A stretch of DNA of 64,000 nt from positions 187,422-251,421 of the forward strand of contig NW_013171825.1 in assembly GCF_000151665.1 (NCBI RefSeq). The letters are read 5' to 3'. The DNA is from Blastocystis hominis. Lineage: Eukaryota > Sar > Bigyra > Opalinata > Blastocystidae. Shown piece after piece: positions 54,035 to 64,000 of the stretch (position 1 is the stretch's first letter; the number at the start of each line of letters is the position of its first letter). The notes below the pieces were generated by a model. It had not been told where the DNA came from and searched no databases. It worked only from the letters and a program-made list of their open reading frames with translations. The translations under genes and the position numbers were made by a program.

Positions 54035-56298
54035 TTATCTATCACAGTAAAGCCGATTAGCAGGTACACGTTCCCAATGAACGATAGCGGGTCACCATTT
54101 TCGTCCTTCAATTCGTACACGATGCGATCAAGCAATTCAGAACATGGTACCAACATGCGGTTCTTGTAGAAGTAGTTCTTGTACAAGCTGTCCATTGGGA
54201 CATTCACAAGCAGTGGTATCGTCTTGCTTTTCACGATGTTGCAATACAGCTGTATGTTCGATAGACCGTTCGTGATATCGACAGGATACTCGGCAACCAT
54301 TAGACCATAGTTGGCATAGTACACACCATCGTCGAAAGGGATACGCCATGTATGCGATTGCGATCCTGAAGCGGGAACTATGGTTCCCAGGTTGCCACTC
54401 AACGAGAACACGTGGTCTGCGTGAATGTAGTACCCATCTGACTCAGCTTTCCATCGTATGTTCAGTGCAGCCGAGTCAAAACACTGGTTCATATGCCATA
54501 TCATGTCAGCCTGTGTCAACCGTGATGGTATGGTCCACGTGAATGTCTGAATGTCATCCGTGTAAGTGATATCAGTCTCAGCAGCACTATCGTCTAGTGT
54601 CATCATTCCGTACGGGAAGCGAATCGTCGTGTTAGCCGTGTACGACTCAGATTGTTCCCAGTCAACGAAGGTATTCAATGATGGAACAACAACTTCATCA
54701 TTCCCCACATACGTAACACGTGTCGGTTGTATGAATTCGATCGACACAGCACGATCGGAATACGTACTACCTTTGATCATATTCGTCACATTCAGTCCAT
54801 CGATGTTCGCCATCGCAAACTCGTAAGGTGATGTCAACTCGGACATCCTGATGTAGTAATTGCGATAAAACTCGAAATAACAAGACAAATACACACCACC
54901 TGGTTCAGCGTATGGTCCGGGTATAATCTTGAAACATGGATTATCACAAAACAATATGAATCGTGGTTCTGTACCATTTCGACATCCCATTCGTACTCGA
55001 CCACCATTATCTGCAATGACATATACCAAGTACCCTCCGAGAGACGCATCTACATATATCTTATTGATCACATTAGCGATCATATTCACGATATCAATAG
55101 CGCTATAATGACCTCGTTGGATTGTGAGAGGTCTTTCGCCATATCCACGTATTCCAAGTATAAAATTCGTCGTATCGATAAACACTCTCGTGTGATATAT
55201 ACTATCCTTGGAATACCAAGGTCCGATCGAAGAACCATTCGATGACACCAAGTCACCTGTATTTTCCGATGTAATATGCAATTCCAATTCTGGTGCATAG
55301 TCCTTCGCAGTCCATGGCATGCTTTCTCTATTGTCATTCACCGTCCACGCAATCGCATTCTGGTGAGATGGAGGTAGTTCCATAGCACTCGCATATCGAG
55401 CATTGAGCTCATTAAAACATGTGGTTGTAAGAGTACTCATCTTGATCGGGGTAGACGTATCGTCCGTTATGTAGAATTCACCACTATCGAGTACTGAACC
55501 ATCACCTAAACGCATCGTGTATGTCGCGATAGGCTTTAGCAGGAACCGATTATCATTCGTACGCATTTTCCAGTCATATGCAATAAAGGTGTTTGATCCT
55601 ATGTACGCATGACCTCCAATACCTTGATCATTCGTCATATCAGGTGGGGAATCGCTTTCAGGGTTGAACGAAGCTTCCACTGGTCGTTCGATGCACAGGT
55701 TCTGCACAGATGGAGACAGCTTGAACCATGGAGTCCAACCAAAACCATCGATCGTCGTGTCAACGCTGGATCGATTGAAATACCATCCGTCTGCTTGGAC
55801 ATTGAAGCGAACATGATCATCCTCGATCGTCATGGATGTGAGTGGAAGCACTTTCACCATCTCAGCACCGACAGCCTCGATGAACTCGGAGAACGTGTAG
55901 TAACCGACAGGCAATGTCAACATGTGCGATTCCCTGCTGTCAGTAACAACCACGTGATTACACGAGGAAGACATGTAGTAGCGCTTCGGGTTATCCACTC
56001 CTTTCACCAAGATGTCCGATTCGAAACCAAGGATCGATTGGATCTCTGGTGCATTCGTGAAATCGATCATGTAGAAGTGATCTACCGTGATGTGGAACGC
56101 ATTCTCACCGCTATACACCAATTCGAACAGGGCATCACTTGCATTCAGCTTTGCAATGATCGTTTCGATGTCATATGCACCGCGTGGTATCGCGATCTCT
56201 TGAATCGTAGCGCCAGCATTGATTAGCACCATTTGATCAGTCGGCACGTTGTGCAACACGAAGTCCGTATACAACGACACAGACGAGATGTAGCACAA
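54031..56298 (-). CDS. Large modular Polinton structural protein
   Basis: 755 codons open from an alternative codon; the first ATG of the frame is at about codon 22 (MVLINAGATIQEI). At least four modules of the form (P/R)xGxYxxxxxIxxxxN followed by strands and (D/T)ITNGLSNIQLY-like segments: RGAYDIETIIAKLN, VGYYTFSEFIEAV, RGHYSAIDIVNMI, RLTQADMIWHMN. The end, SFIGNVYLLIGFTVIDK, matches the end of the 239-residue protein. Repeated beta modules suggest a spike or penton-associated protein. No TAAATG start precedes it and the upstream gene overlaps by 76 bp in another frame, so the two were probably one ~1040-residue gene split by a one-base change near 56290-56330. Confidence 0.68.
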   Translation of the reverse strand: MCYISSVSLYTDFVLHNVPTDQMVLINAGATIQEIAIPRGAYDIETIIAKLNASDALFELVYSGENAFHITVDHFYMIDFTNAPEIQSILGFESDILVKGVDNPKRYYMSSSCNHVVVTDSRESHMLTLPVGYYTFSEFIEAVGAEMVKVLPLTSMTIEDDHVRFNVQADGWYFNRSSVDTTIDGFGWTPWFKLSPSVQNLCIERPVEASFNPESDSPPDMTNDQGIGGHAYIGSNTFIAYDWKMRTNDNRFLLKPIATYTMRLGDGSVLDSGEFYITDDTSTPIKMSTLTTTCFNELNARYASAMELPPSHQNAIAWTVNDNRESMPWTAKDYAPELELHITSENTGDLVSSNGSSIGPWYSKDSIYHTRVFIDTTNFILGIRGYGERPLTIQRGHYSAIDIVNMIANVINKIYVDASLGGYLVYVIADNGGRVRMGCRNGTEPRFILFCDNPCFKIIPGPYAEPGGVYLSCYFEFYRNYYIRMSELTSPYEFAMANIDGLNVTNMIKGSTYSDRAVSIEFIQPTRVTYVGNDEVVVPSLNTFVDWEQSESYTANTTIRFPYGMMTLDDSAAETDITYTDDIQTFTWTIPSRLTQADMIWHMNQCFDSAALNIRWKAESDGYYIHADHVFSLSGNLGTIVPASGSQSHTWRIPFDDGVYYANYGLMVAEYPVDITNGLSNIQLYCNIVKSKTIPLLVNVPMDSLYKNYFYKNRMLVPCSELLDRIVYELKDENGDPLSFIGNVYLLIGFTVIDK

Positions 56299-57083
56299 TA
56301 ACGGTCGAACGAGAGAGGATTGTCCAGCTTCACTTCCTTCTTGGTGGTATTACCGAACACTTCAATCATACTGAACTGGTTTGCAGAGGCAATCGATGAT
56401 GGCACTTCCTCCATCACGTCCTCAATCGTCAACTGGAGTTCGAATTCGCCGTTCAGTCGCATCATCTTGCCATCCATATCGCGGAACACGAACATCAATT
56501 GATCAAACCGAGTGATCATTGGAATGCACACGTCTTCCACAGTTCGCACGTAGTCAGCCGTTGGATCGTCAATGATCATCGTGGTGAGCAGGTTGTTGTT
56601 CTGGTTGGCAATCTTCAGGTCCGATGATCGCACGATCGTCGAGTAGACCTGAATCACTTGTCGATTTCGCGTGATATCAATCACGTTCGATCCACTGAAC
56701 GAAGCAGGTAGAATGACCGTTCGTCCATCGAAGCCGAGGATCTCACGAATGTCAGGTGCATCTGTGAAGTCAATGGTGTGTGGAGACTGAATCCAGATAC
56801 AACCGAACGACGAGGCATTCGTGGATATGGAGAATGTAGTATCGGTCATGGTATTGAGCAAGGCAATGATCTCACTGATCGTGTAATAACCAGCAGGGAT
56901 CGTCACAGTCTCGTCATTCGAATTCGTGACAATGTTCGTCGTGTCTACGTTATTAAACATCGAACCATTAGGATGAAACAGGACAGTCATAGAAGTGATG
57001 TAAGGATTCTTGTACTTGTACGGGTTGATCCAGGTGAATGAGCCGTTGGTGAGTGAGCCTTGAATAAGCATGGAGTAGTGCAT
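56223..57083 (-). CDS. N-terminal part of the modular structural protein (copy 2)
   Basis: Best start is MHYSMLIQGSLTNGSF at 57083, supported by the identical beginning in copy 3; the frame is open further up to 57173 but that part lies in the terminal repeat. Modules: PAGYYTISEIIALLNTMTD, then FTDAPDIREILGF, then DITRNRQVIQVYST. After LDNPLS the sequence turns to Cys-rich nonsense, while the other frame continues sensibly into the 755-codon ORF (RPLLCYISSVSLY), which supports a frameshift. Confidence 0.68.
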   Translation of the reverse strand: MHYSMLIQGSLTNGSFTWINPYKYKNPYITSMTVLFHPNGSMFNNVDTTNIVTNSNDETVTIPAGYYTISEIIALLNTMTDTTFSISTNASSFGCIWIQSPHTIDFTDAPDIREILGFDGRTVILPASFSGSNVIDITRNRQVIQVYSTIVRSSDLKIANQNNNLLTTMIIDDPTADYVRTVEDVCIPMITRFDQLMFVFRDMDGKMMRLNGEFELQLTIEDVMEEVPSSIASANQFSMIEVFGNTTKKEVKLDNPLSFDRYCATSRLCRCIRTSCCTTCRLIKWC

Positions 57084-57084
57084 G

Positions 57085-57361
57085 GTCTTTCTCTCTTTAC
57101 CATAGAGAAAAGGGCAGCCATCAGTTTCCGCGCGCGTTATTCCATGGACAGCAATGACAACCATGGCCACCACAGCCGACCACGATTTCCAAAGTCGGCT
57201 GAAAACAGTTCAGAGGGCAAAAATCAAGGTACAAGTTGAGGGAGTCTGAGGGGCAACTTTGGGGGATTTCCCCTATTATGTCACAACACTCGCGCACTTG
57301 AAGATGGGGTCGGAGGGGTGACTTTGGGGGACCGCGCGGCTCCCGTCAATCCCCTACTACT
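57085..57361 (-). repeat. Left terminal region (TIR) of copy 2
   Basis: Between the first gene and the terminus. Contains two units like GGGTCGGAGGGGTGACTTTGG (57238-57270 and 57305-57335), also found twice in the right terminal region of copy 1, and the end CCCCTACTACT. Reads as an inverted match to the right end of copy 1, as expected for a Polinton TIR. Confidence 0.78.
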
Positions 57362-58025
57362 GATGTATTTATACCGTGAGTGGAATAATAGTACTATAAA
57401 GTATTTCTTGAATCTTCAGTCATATACTATATCCAGAGTTGACACACTTTATTGGGTTCTTCCCCCATTTTTGTTCTATAATACATTCTCTAGAATAAAG
57501 AATGAATTGAATATTCTTTTTGAATATTGATATCATAATTGCAAAGAATTCTCTATATCAAAACTTTCTGTAATACAATAAATGATATTGTATGTTTATC
57601 ATTCCAGCCACCATTCAATACTGCTTTACCATCACACTTTTCATTAAGGAATTAGAGTAGATTCATAATGTATTAATAAAACTTCAATATTTCAAAAAAA
57701 GACTTAGAGCTATTTGATCATTAAGTCAAGTTATGACTACCGCTAATTCTCACAACTTCAAAACTAACATATATTATCAATGACATCGTGTCCATCCTTA
57801 TTGACTTCTATCTTGTTCATCAATAAGAAGATGCTTAGAAATCAGTATGATAGGATACTACTTATTCCCATCTATTATTATTATTCAGAAAGCCATTTTG
57901 ATGCTACAGAAGTGTAGCTGGAGATACTTCTCATTCCAGAACTACTTTGTATCCCCATATCAAAGGTAGCCTCTTTCTTCATCTATCGATTGCTATCCCT
58001 TTACTGTGCTGTTTCATCCAACTGT
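57362..58025. other. AT-rich intergenic region, no gene seen
   Basis: Host flank of copy 2 up to the 3' end of the WD40 gene. The 3' signal AACAAACA (58030-58037, minus-strand TGTTTGTT) lies just to the right. Confidence 0.5.
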
Positions 58026-59253
58026 TTACAACAAACACATCCACAATATCTCAACAATAAACAGCTCATTTCGATTCCCCATGGATCCTGCCGCGATTTT
58101 TTTCCCACAAATATCCACCGAAAGAATCACATCGTCCTTACAAAGCTCCAAACTCGTCGCCTCCCCCGAATTCAAATCATACACCACCACACATCCGTTC
58201 TCTACTGCTCACCAATCCCTTCAATATCACACCCGATCCGCTACAAACAAACGGAGGACTCTGCGGAGCGAACTGTGCGTTGCAGAGATACCGCGCGACT
58301 TCGTGCGCGCCCTGGAATTGAAAGGAATTCGATCGAATACGCGATAAACCCGCTCGATTTGATTGTGTTCGAGACACCAAACGCAGAGACCATGATTCGC
58401 GATGGAAAGAAGAACGTACTGATTGTTCGCAGAGTAGTGTGCGCTCAGGCTATGTGGAAACGTGGAAACTGGAGATACATGGGGGAATTGGAGGTGGAGG
58501 AACGAATGGATTGCAGACAATCGCCACTTTCACAATCCCAAATGCGACTAAAAAGAGTAAACTGAAAACAGCTTAGAAAACCTAAAACCGTCGATAGAAC
58601 TGCTAAGAAGCTCAGAACCGCTCGCATTGAACTCGATGCTGGAGATTGTGTTGGAATGAGCAAAGATAGATTTTTCGAGGTTGCGCGTGTAGACGGAGAA
58701 GAAGTAGATCGTTTCGTCGCTGCAACTGCATGCGATTATCGTTCCACGAGGATTATAAGCGATGCATGTTGGAAACTGAGAAAATGTGTTGAAAATTCGC
58801 ACGAGAGAACCCTGTTCGTTAAAAATAGCACACAGATCCACGGTTTCGGAGTTCCAAATACGAGCTGTCTTGTCATCGGAACAGCTCGCGAGATACTTTG
58901 AATCGGGAGACCAAGCGATATAGTTGACTCCTTTTTCGTGCCCTTCGAGGATAAACTTGAGTGAATAGTTTGCTGTCTCAAAAATGCTGATCGAACGGTC
59001 TGCTGCTATAGCGTAAAACGATTAATCGATCTAAACAAGATACAGCAAGGAGAGATCCATTGGGTGCATAGCGCACGCACGAAATGGGCCCTTTAAATGA
59101 CTATCCAATTAAAGATATGAATCACAGTCCTACAGAAAGCGTTCGACTCAATCGGAGTCGAAACCCTTTGTTTGCTTCCGTTTCCATTGCAGATTTTGCA
59201 AGAGCCTGGTTGTTGATTTCCGAAGACGGATGTACTGCAGGTTCTTGCTCCAT
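58026..59253 (-). CDS. WDR5-like WD40 repeat protein
   Basis: Start MEQEPAVHPSSEINN at 59253. Six or more short introns; after splicing, the WD40 series reads FKGPISCVRYAPNGSLLAVSSADRSI, HEKGVNYIAWSPDSKYLASCSDDKTARIWN, IAYNPRGTIIACSCSDETI, HSNTISSIEFNASGSELLSSSIDGFSRIWD, matching WDR5 blade for blade, including the conserved SSSYDG-like stretch. WDR5 scaffolds histone H3K4 methyltransferase and NSL complexes in the nucleus. Intron 58450-58478 carries the shared GTTTCCAC repeat. The end is TTG then T58043, 5 nt before TGTTTGTT (58037-58030), giving a poly(A)-made TAA; a genomic TAA follows at 58026. Another WD40 scaffold (for example POC1-like) remains possible. Confidence 0.8.
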
Positions 59254-59473
59254 TACAGGGAATAAATGGAATATGATGTACTATTTCGCTCTAAAATGCG
59301 CGAAATAATGCCTAGAATGAAAGAATTCGGGTTTTTGTTTCATCTCCTTTTTTCTGTCTATCATAGCGGATTGGATCTGGAGTATACGAGCATCCTTCAA
59401 GCGCGAAAGTTCGAAAAGAGTGCGAACTAGAGAGAAAGTGGAAACAACAGATAGTTTTTCCCTTATTTCTTCT

Positions 59474-62400
59474 ATGATGTCTTCACTTTTTAGGAATCAG
59501 GTTGAAGTCACATTTCGAGTGCGGGCAGAAGTACCACACGGAGTCACAATTCGTGTTTCTGGATCAGTAGCTCAACTTGGATACTTTTCTCCGATAAATT
59601 CAATACCTCTATACACATCCCCAGAAGAGTAAAGAGAAATTGTTTGGGTTCAAAGCTAGGTACCCTGTCTGGAAATCGCAGCCCATCAAATTACCGAAGG
59701 ATATCAAGATCTCCTACAAGTAGGGACAGCGATGTATCCACTCTGATGCAGGTATCTTCGCTTTTGTGGAGGTGTCTTTGAAGCATGGGAAACACCTCGC
59801 GAGAACTCCCATACATTGCACACAGCGTCTGTAGGATAATGTTCCATGCTTTTTGTAACGTTGCAGCACAGGACTATGTTAATCGAAGACACGTACAACT
59901 ACTACACGAACAAGGACGATCAAAACGTGAATCTTTCGGAGATTCGCCGAGCCTCCAGCTCCAACCCCATTCCATTAAAGTATCCCTGTTTTCCTCCAAT
60001 CGATCTAGAATCTTTCCGTCCAGTTCCTGTCCCAATCTCCCGAGCTCCAAAACGGTTCCGACCTCTCCCGCCCCCGCTCCCAAGAAATGCCTCATCAACG
60101 TCGCGTAAAATTCCAATTCCGCTCTAATCGAAGCTACCGCCTCCCGGTGATCATCACGCGCACGGACGACGGCGATTTCGACATCACCTGGGATTACGAA
60201 GTACCCGGCTGGGTCTCTGCGTGAAGCCATTAGAGCATGTACCTGTTCTCCGACCAAAACATCGAGAAGGACTACACGGTGTGGTGGTGCGGCTCGCTGA
60301 CCTTCCTCCGCACCACCGACCTCTTCTCCCAGAACGACCAATACTCCGCTTCCGACACGAAAAAACTCCGCGAGGTAGCTCTTTTTCTTCTTCTTTTTCT
60401 CTCACCTGCAGAAGCTCTTCGCGATGCGCTGCCTGCCGATCTTCATCGACAGCGAGCTGAACCAGCTCTACTACAACGGCTACTGCAAGAGCATTCTCTC
60501 GCCGATGCTCCACGGCTGCACCATGGTCTACGACGACGCCGAGAGCTCCTTCTCCTACCAGAAGAACACGCTCCTCACCGTCAGCTACCAGAACGCCTAT
60601 CGCCGCGTCAACAATCTCTTCGCTCAGGAGATTCTGCGCTACTGCGAGATTCTCCACGTCCTCGATTCGCAGTACCCCCGATTTCTGGAATGCTAAAAAT
60701 AGGCCCGTTATTTGGATCAACGGATATCAGCTACTCCTCCTCCCGCGGGACTTGCGGCTCTATCTCGCCACGCGGAATCGGAGGTAGGCGCTCCCGCGGG
60801 GATCGAGGGTAGGGCGCGGACGTCGATTCCCTGCTCGGATTCCCGCGTAAACATGTACATTCCCGGGAATCTGGCGGCGTCGTCGGCGTCGCTGTATTCC
60901 CCGCGGGACGAGAATGCGTCCGCGTCCCCGCGGGGGAGCGTTCTGTCGCGGGAGGGCTCGGTGGAGGCGGTTCAGGACGAAGAGCGTCTGTTTTCCGCGG
61001 GACCGGAATTCGTGGATAATTTGGACGACGATTTGGACGATGAGAAAATGCTGGTAGGCGATTGGCGAGCAGAAGGGTGAAGCGAAGGAGCTGTACGCGC
61101 TGAGCTCGCAGGACCCGATCGTGGACTTCGAGGGCGTGAGAGAGAGAAAAAGAGAAGTGAGGAGTAGAGCGATGAGTCGCTGGAGATGGAGGAAGAAGAG
61201 CCCGCGTCGAAGCAGGCGATCCGCATTATTTTCTTCCTGCATCTGCCGTTCCCTTCCTACGAAGTCTTCCGCCAGCTCCCGCTCCGCACGTCCATTCTGC
61301 GCGGCGTTCTCGCCGCCGATCTCATCGGCACGCACACCTACAGCTCCGCGCGCCACCTCATCAGCTCCTGCTGCCGCCACCTCGGCATTACCCAGCGCGT
61401 CCAGCGCAACAGCAACATCTGTCTCCAGTGGGGATCGCGCAGCGTCTGCGTCTACATCTCCCACGTCGGGCTCGACACGGCCGTTTCCACGTTTCCACTT
61501 TCTCACGTAGTACCTCACCCCGCTTCTGAACTCCTCCGACGTCCTGGAGTCCACCGCGGGGATCCGCGCGCTCTACGGGGACCGTCGGATCATCGCGGCG
61601 GTCGACGAGCTGGACCCGATCAACGGCATTCTCCTCAAGCTCCAGGGCTTCCGCGAGTTCCTCCGAGACAACCCGGACCTGCGTCGCCGCGTGGTGCTGG
61701 TGCAGGTCTGCTTCCGCCCGCGCAGCATCCAGGCGGGCGGCGCGCGGCAGAAGAGCTACGAGTCGCAGCTGCGCGAGGAAGCGGCGGCGTGCAACGCGGA
61801 GTTCCCCGACTCTGTAGCGCTGCAGCTGCTCACAGGGTCGTTCTATCCGGTGCAGAAGCGTCTGGCGCTCTGGAAGGCGGCCGATCTGTACCTCAACACG
61901 GCCTTCGCGCAGGGATTGAACCCGCATCCGCAGGAGTATTTGCTGGCGCGCGCGCAGGAGGGCGGCGTGCTGGTCGTCTCCGAGTTCGCCAGTGCGCACG
62001 AGTTTCTGAACGGCGCGCTGCCGGTGAACCCGTGGGACGTAGAGAGCATCGCGCAGCAGCTCGAGACCGCGGTGGAAATGGGGAAGGACGAGGTGAAACT
62101 CCGGCAGAACCGCGATTTGGAGAGCATTCAGAAGCGCGAGCAGAAGGTCTGGCTGCGTCTCGTGCTGCAGAATCTCGACGACACTCTCAGCGAGGAGTCC
62201 ATGCAGACCTCCCGCGACCCCGGCGACGGACTGCTCAGCGCGGACGACGCCAATTCGCTCCTCCTCCCGCTCAGCGTGCGTCCTCCCCGCGGGAATGACC
62301 GGTAGATCGCGGATGTGGCGGCGGCGTACCGCGCGGCGCGGCGGCGGTTCTTCATTCTGGACTATGGAGGGACGCTGCAGGCGAAGGAAGGCTTTAACCG

Positions 62401-63227
62401 CGATCTGAAGGACGACTTCCGCGGCGTGCTGCAGCGGCCGCCGAGCCGCGCGATGAGCGACGTGCTGCAGCGACTGTGCTACGACCGGGCGAACGAGGTG
62501 TGGGTGATCAGCAGCATCGGGAGCATGGGGATGGAGAAGACGCTCGGCGCGTTCCGGAACCTCGGGTTAATCGCGGTGAACGGGCTGAAGGTGCGACGAG
62601 TAGGGAAACGGGGAAAAAAGGGTGAGGAATAGCCGCGGGAAAGCGAGTGGGAGCCGTCGCCGGAGTATCGGAAGAAAGTGCTGCCGTTCAGCAAGGAAAT
62701 TTTGGCGCTGTGCCGCGACTATCAGTTCCAGACGAACGGGAGCACGATCTACCACGACGATTATGTGATTCGGTTCCATTACCAGTACTGTGATCCCGAT
62801 CTGGGGAAGCTGATGGCCGAGAAGCTGGTGCAGGAGCTGCAGACGCTGCTGGCGGGCGTGTCGGTGAAGATCGTGCATGATGTCGGCGTGGTGGAGGTGC
62901 GATCGTTCCTGGGGACGCGCGGCGTGATCGTGAAGACGCTGCTGGAGGAGTTCAAAGCGCGGAACGGAGCGCCGGACTTCGTGCTGTGTATGGGGGACAG
63001 CGCGGTGGACGAGCCGATGTTCGCGTAGAGATGGAAAGAGAGGAGTGAGGCGTAGCGATGTGCAGAATTTCTTCCATGCGACGGACGCGGAGACGGAGCC
63101 GAAGGTGGTGACTTGCACGGTGGGCGCGAAGCCGTCGAAGGCGCAGTACTACACGCGGAGCGTGCAGGAGAATTATCGGCTGCTGGCGGCGTTGACGGAG
63201 ACGGTGGTGAATCGAAAAGAGATTTGA
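59474..63227 (+). CDS. CBM20-trehalose-6-phosphate synthase/phosphatase-like protein, both active sites altered
   Basis: N-terminal starch-binding CBM20-like domain (VRVSGSVAQLGYFSPINSIPL), GT20 domain (VIWINGYQLLLLP; FFLHLPFPSYEVFRQLPLR; GVLAADLIGTHTYSSARH; LNTAFAQGLNPHPQEYLLA), then HAD phosphatase domain (FILDYGGTLQ; GDSAVDEPMF). An acidic linker (NLDDDLDDEKML) sits between parts. Key changes: the GT20 phosphate-binding motif VxRLDxxKG reads VDELDPING, so Arg and Lys are Glu and Asn; the phosphatase DxDGT reads DYGGT, losing the second Asp. This suggests a regulatory pseudoenzyme, as proposed for some plant class II TPS. More than ten introns of 28-36 nt; 61483-61510 has the GTTTCCAC repeat. 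Start is uncertain (59474, 59477 or an upstream exon). Confidence 0.78.
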
Positions 63228-63368
63228 ATCAATGAATCAATGAATTGAAATGAATTGAAATGAATTGAAATGAATTGAATGATTATTTTAAAAGATGAAA
63301 ACAATAAACTCTACTTCTTCTTCTTCTTCTTCTTGTTTGTAACATTGTTTGTTCAAAGAAACAAGGAT

Positions 63369-64000
63369 ACATTCGGATGGGAAGACCGATCTCTTGGATC
63401 CACTTCTTCGCGAGCGAATTGTCGATTTGAAGGCGATATTCATTCTCGTGGAAGTGCCGATTGTAGTGGTAGAACTTGAAACCCAGCTTCTCGAACATCT
63501 TGATCGAAGGCAGATTCTCCTTGTCGATCTTCACGAAAAATTCTTTGAGCTTCATGTAGCGACTTGCCCACATCATCGCCAAAATCACCGCTGTACTCGC
63601 ATACCCCTTGCGACGATACGCCTTGTCGGCAATCATCACGTTGAATTCACCCATATCGCCTATACCTCAAAATACTTGCGAGACAAGACGATCATCCACA
63701 ATGTCCATAAACAAGGTGCAGTCCCCGATAATTTCTAACCCAATCATCTCTATACAAACAAAAAATACTATCCTTTCCTTCCTCATCCTTCACAACAACA
63801 AGAAAGGCGATTTCTAGTCTTTATGCCCTATGAATACCTTTACTGTCATCATCATACGCGTACATCGCCTGACTTGTTACGAGCGACTCGTGATCCATCT
63901 CTTCCGTGGCAGTGAGTCCTATCCCATTGACACACTCCCCATGCATCCTACGCAGCAATTCCTTGTCCTTGTACCATTCTTCATACACTGGTACATGTTC
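63369..64000 (-). CDS. NAT9: NAT9-like N-acetyltransferase (GNAT), 5' end outside window
   Basis: Visible exons read HVPVYEEWYKDKELL near the N-terminus, EEMDHESLVTSQAMYAYDDDS, IIGDCTLFMDIVDDRDMGEFNVMIADKAYRRKGYASTAV and FFVKIDKENLPSIKMFEKLGF. The RRKGYA acetyl-CoA loop and the NxxSIxMFxKLGF element are GNAT hallmarks, and the EEW/EEM N-terminus is typical of NAT9. Introns of about 30-34 nt (for example 63652-63681) restore the frame. The natural end has no genomic stop: ATG then T63369, 5 nt before TGTTTCTT (63363-63356), so poly(A) would give TAA after PIRM. Converges with the trehalose gene. Confidence 0.8.

Larger units (their letters stand above)
53000..57361 (-). mobile_element. Polinton copy 2: truncated left end, inverse orientation
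   Basis: Terminus CCCCTACTACT at 57351-57361 with subterminal repeats, followed leftward by the structural gene block that precedes position 1 of the window in copy 1. Homology to copy 1 stops near 53033 (after the residues YISFTISC), next to an ATCT microsatellite, so everything from the coiled-coil gene through the polymerase is lost. Candidate target duplication outside the intact end is GATGTA (57362-57367), unverifiable because the other end is gone. Coding frames are better preserved than in copy 3. Confidence 0.88.

Noticed and set aside
1-64000. tRNA or rRNA genes
   Set aside because: No cloverleaf with anticodon or rRNA-like sequence was recognised by eye; a covariance-model scan would be needed to exclude them.

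Overview
The window looks like part of the nuclear genome of a protist close to Blastocystis (gut stramenopile), carrying three copies of a Maverick/Polinton-type virus-like element. The host call rests on two sequence features. First, the GC-rich host genes are cut by many GT..AG introns of about 25-41 nt, mostly 29-36. Second, at least six host genes have the motif TGTTTGTT (or a close variant) 4-5 nt after a T in codon position 1, so that cleavage plus poly(A) would create a TAA stop; this is a described Blastocystis habit. Genus is an inference and no marker gene was compared.

Layout. 1-17616: right-hand 17.6 kb of Polinton copy 1 (its left end is outside the window), with structural genes, adenovirus-like protease, packaging ATPase, major capsid protein candidate, fibre-like protein, retrovirus-like integrase and protein-primed DNA polymerase, ending in CCCTACTACT. 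18.1-21.3 kb: AT-rich MORN-repeat membrane protein next to an assembly gap. 22.0-32.8 kb: compact host genes: Pus3-type pseudouridine synthase (-), Rab5-like GTPase (+), VPS50/syndetin-like tether (-), M1 aminopeptidase (+), and an AAGAB/p34-like protein joined to a MYND finger (+). 34.5-48.9 kb: AT-rich, repeat-rich region framed by two inverted MORN-LRR genes, with internally deleted Polinton copy 3 (37058-40806) inside. 49.5-51.8 kb: putative extracellular FN3 protein (-). 53.0-57.4 kb: Polinton copy 2, a truncated left end in inverse orientation. 58.0-64.0 kb: host WDR5-like WD40 gene (-), CBM20-trehalose-phosphate synthase/phosphatase-like gene (+), and a NAT9-like acetyltransferase (-) running off the window.

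How it fits together. Copy 1 encodes the usual virion-plus-integration set, so the element is both a transposon and a potential virus of the protist. It carries damage (protease nonsense codon, polymerase frameshift, two further frameshifts), so it may be recently dead, or some lesions may be assembly errors. Copies 2 and 3 show stepwise decay: end truncation, and large internal deletions that keep both termini. Several host genes (Rab5, VPS50, AAGAB-like) belong to endosome and clathrin traffic. Six introns in four unrelated host genes share one tandem 8-mer, suggesting mobile introns (introners).
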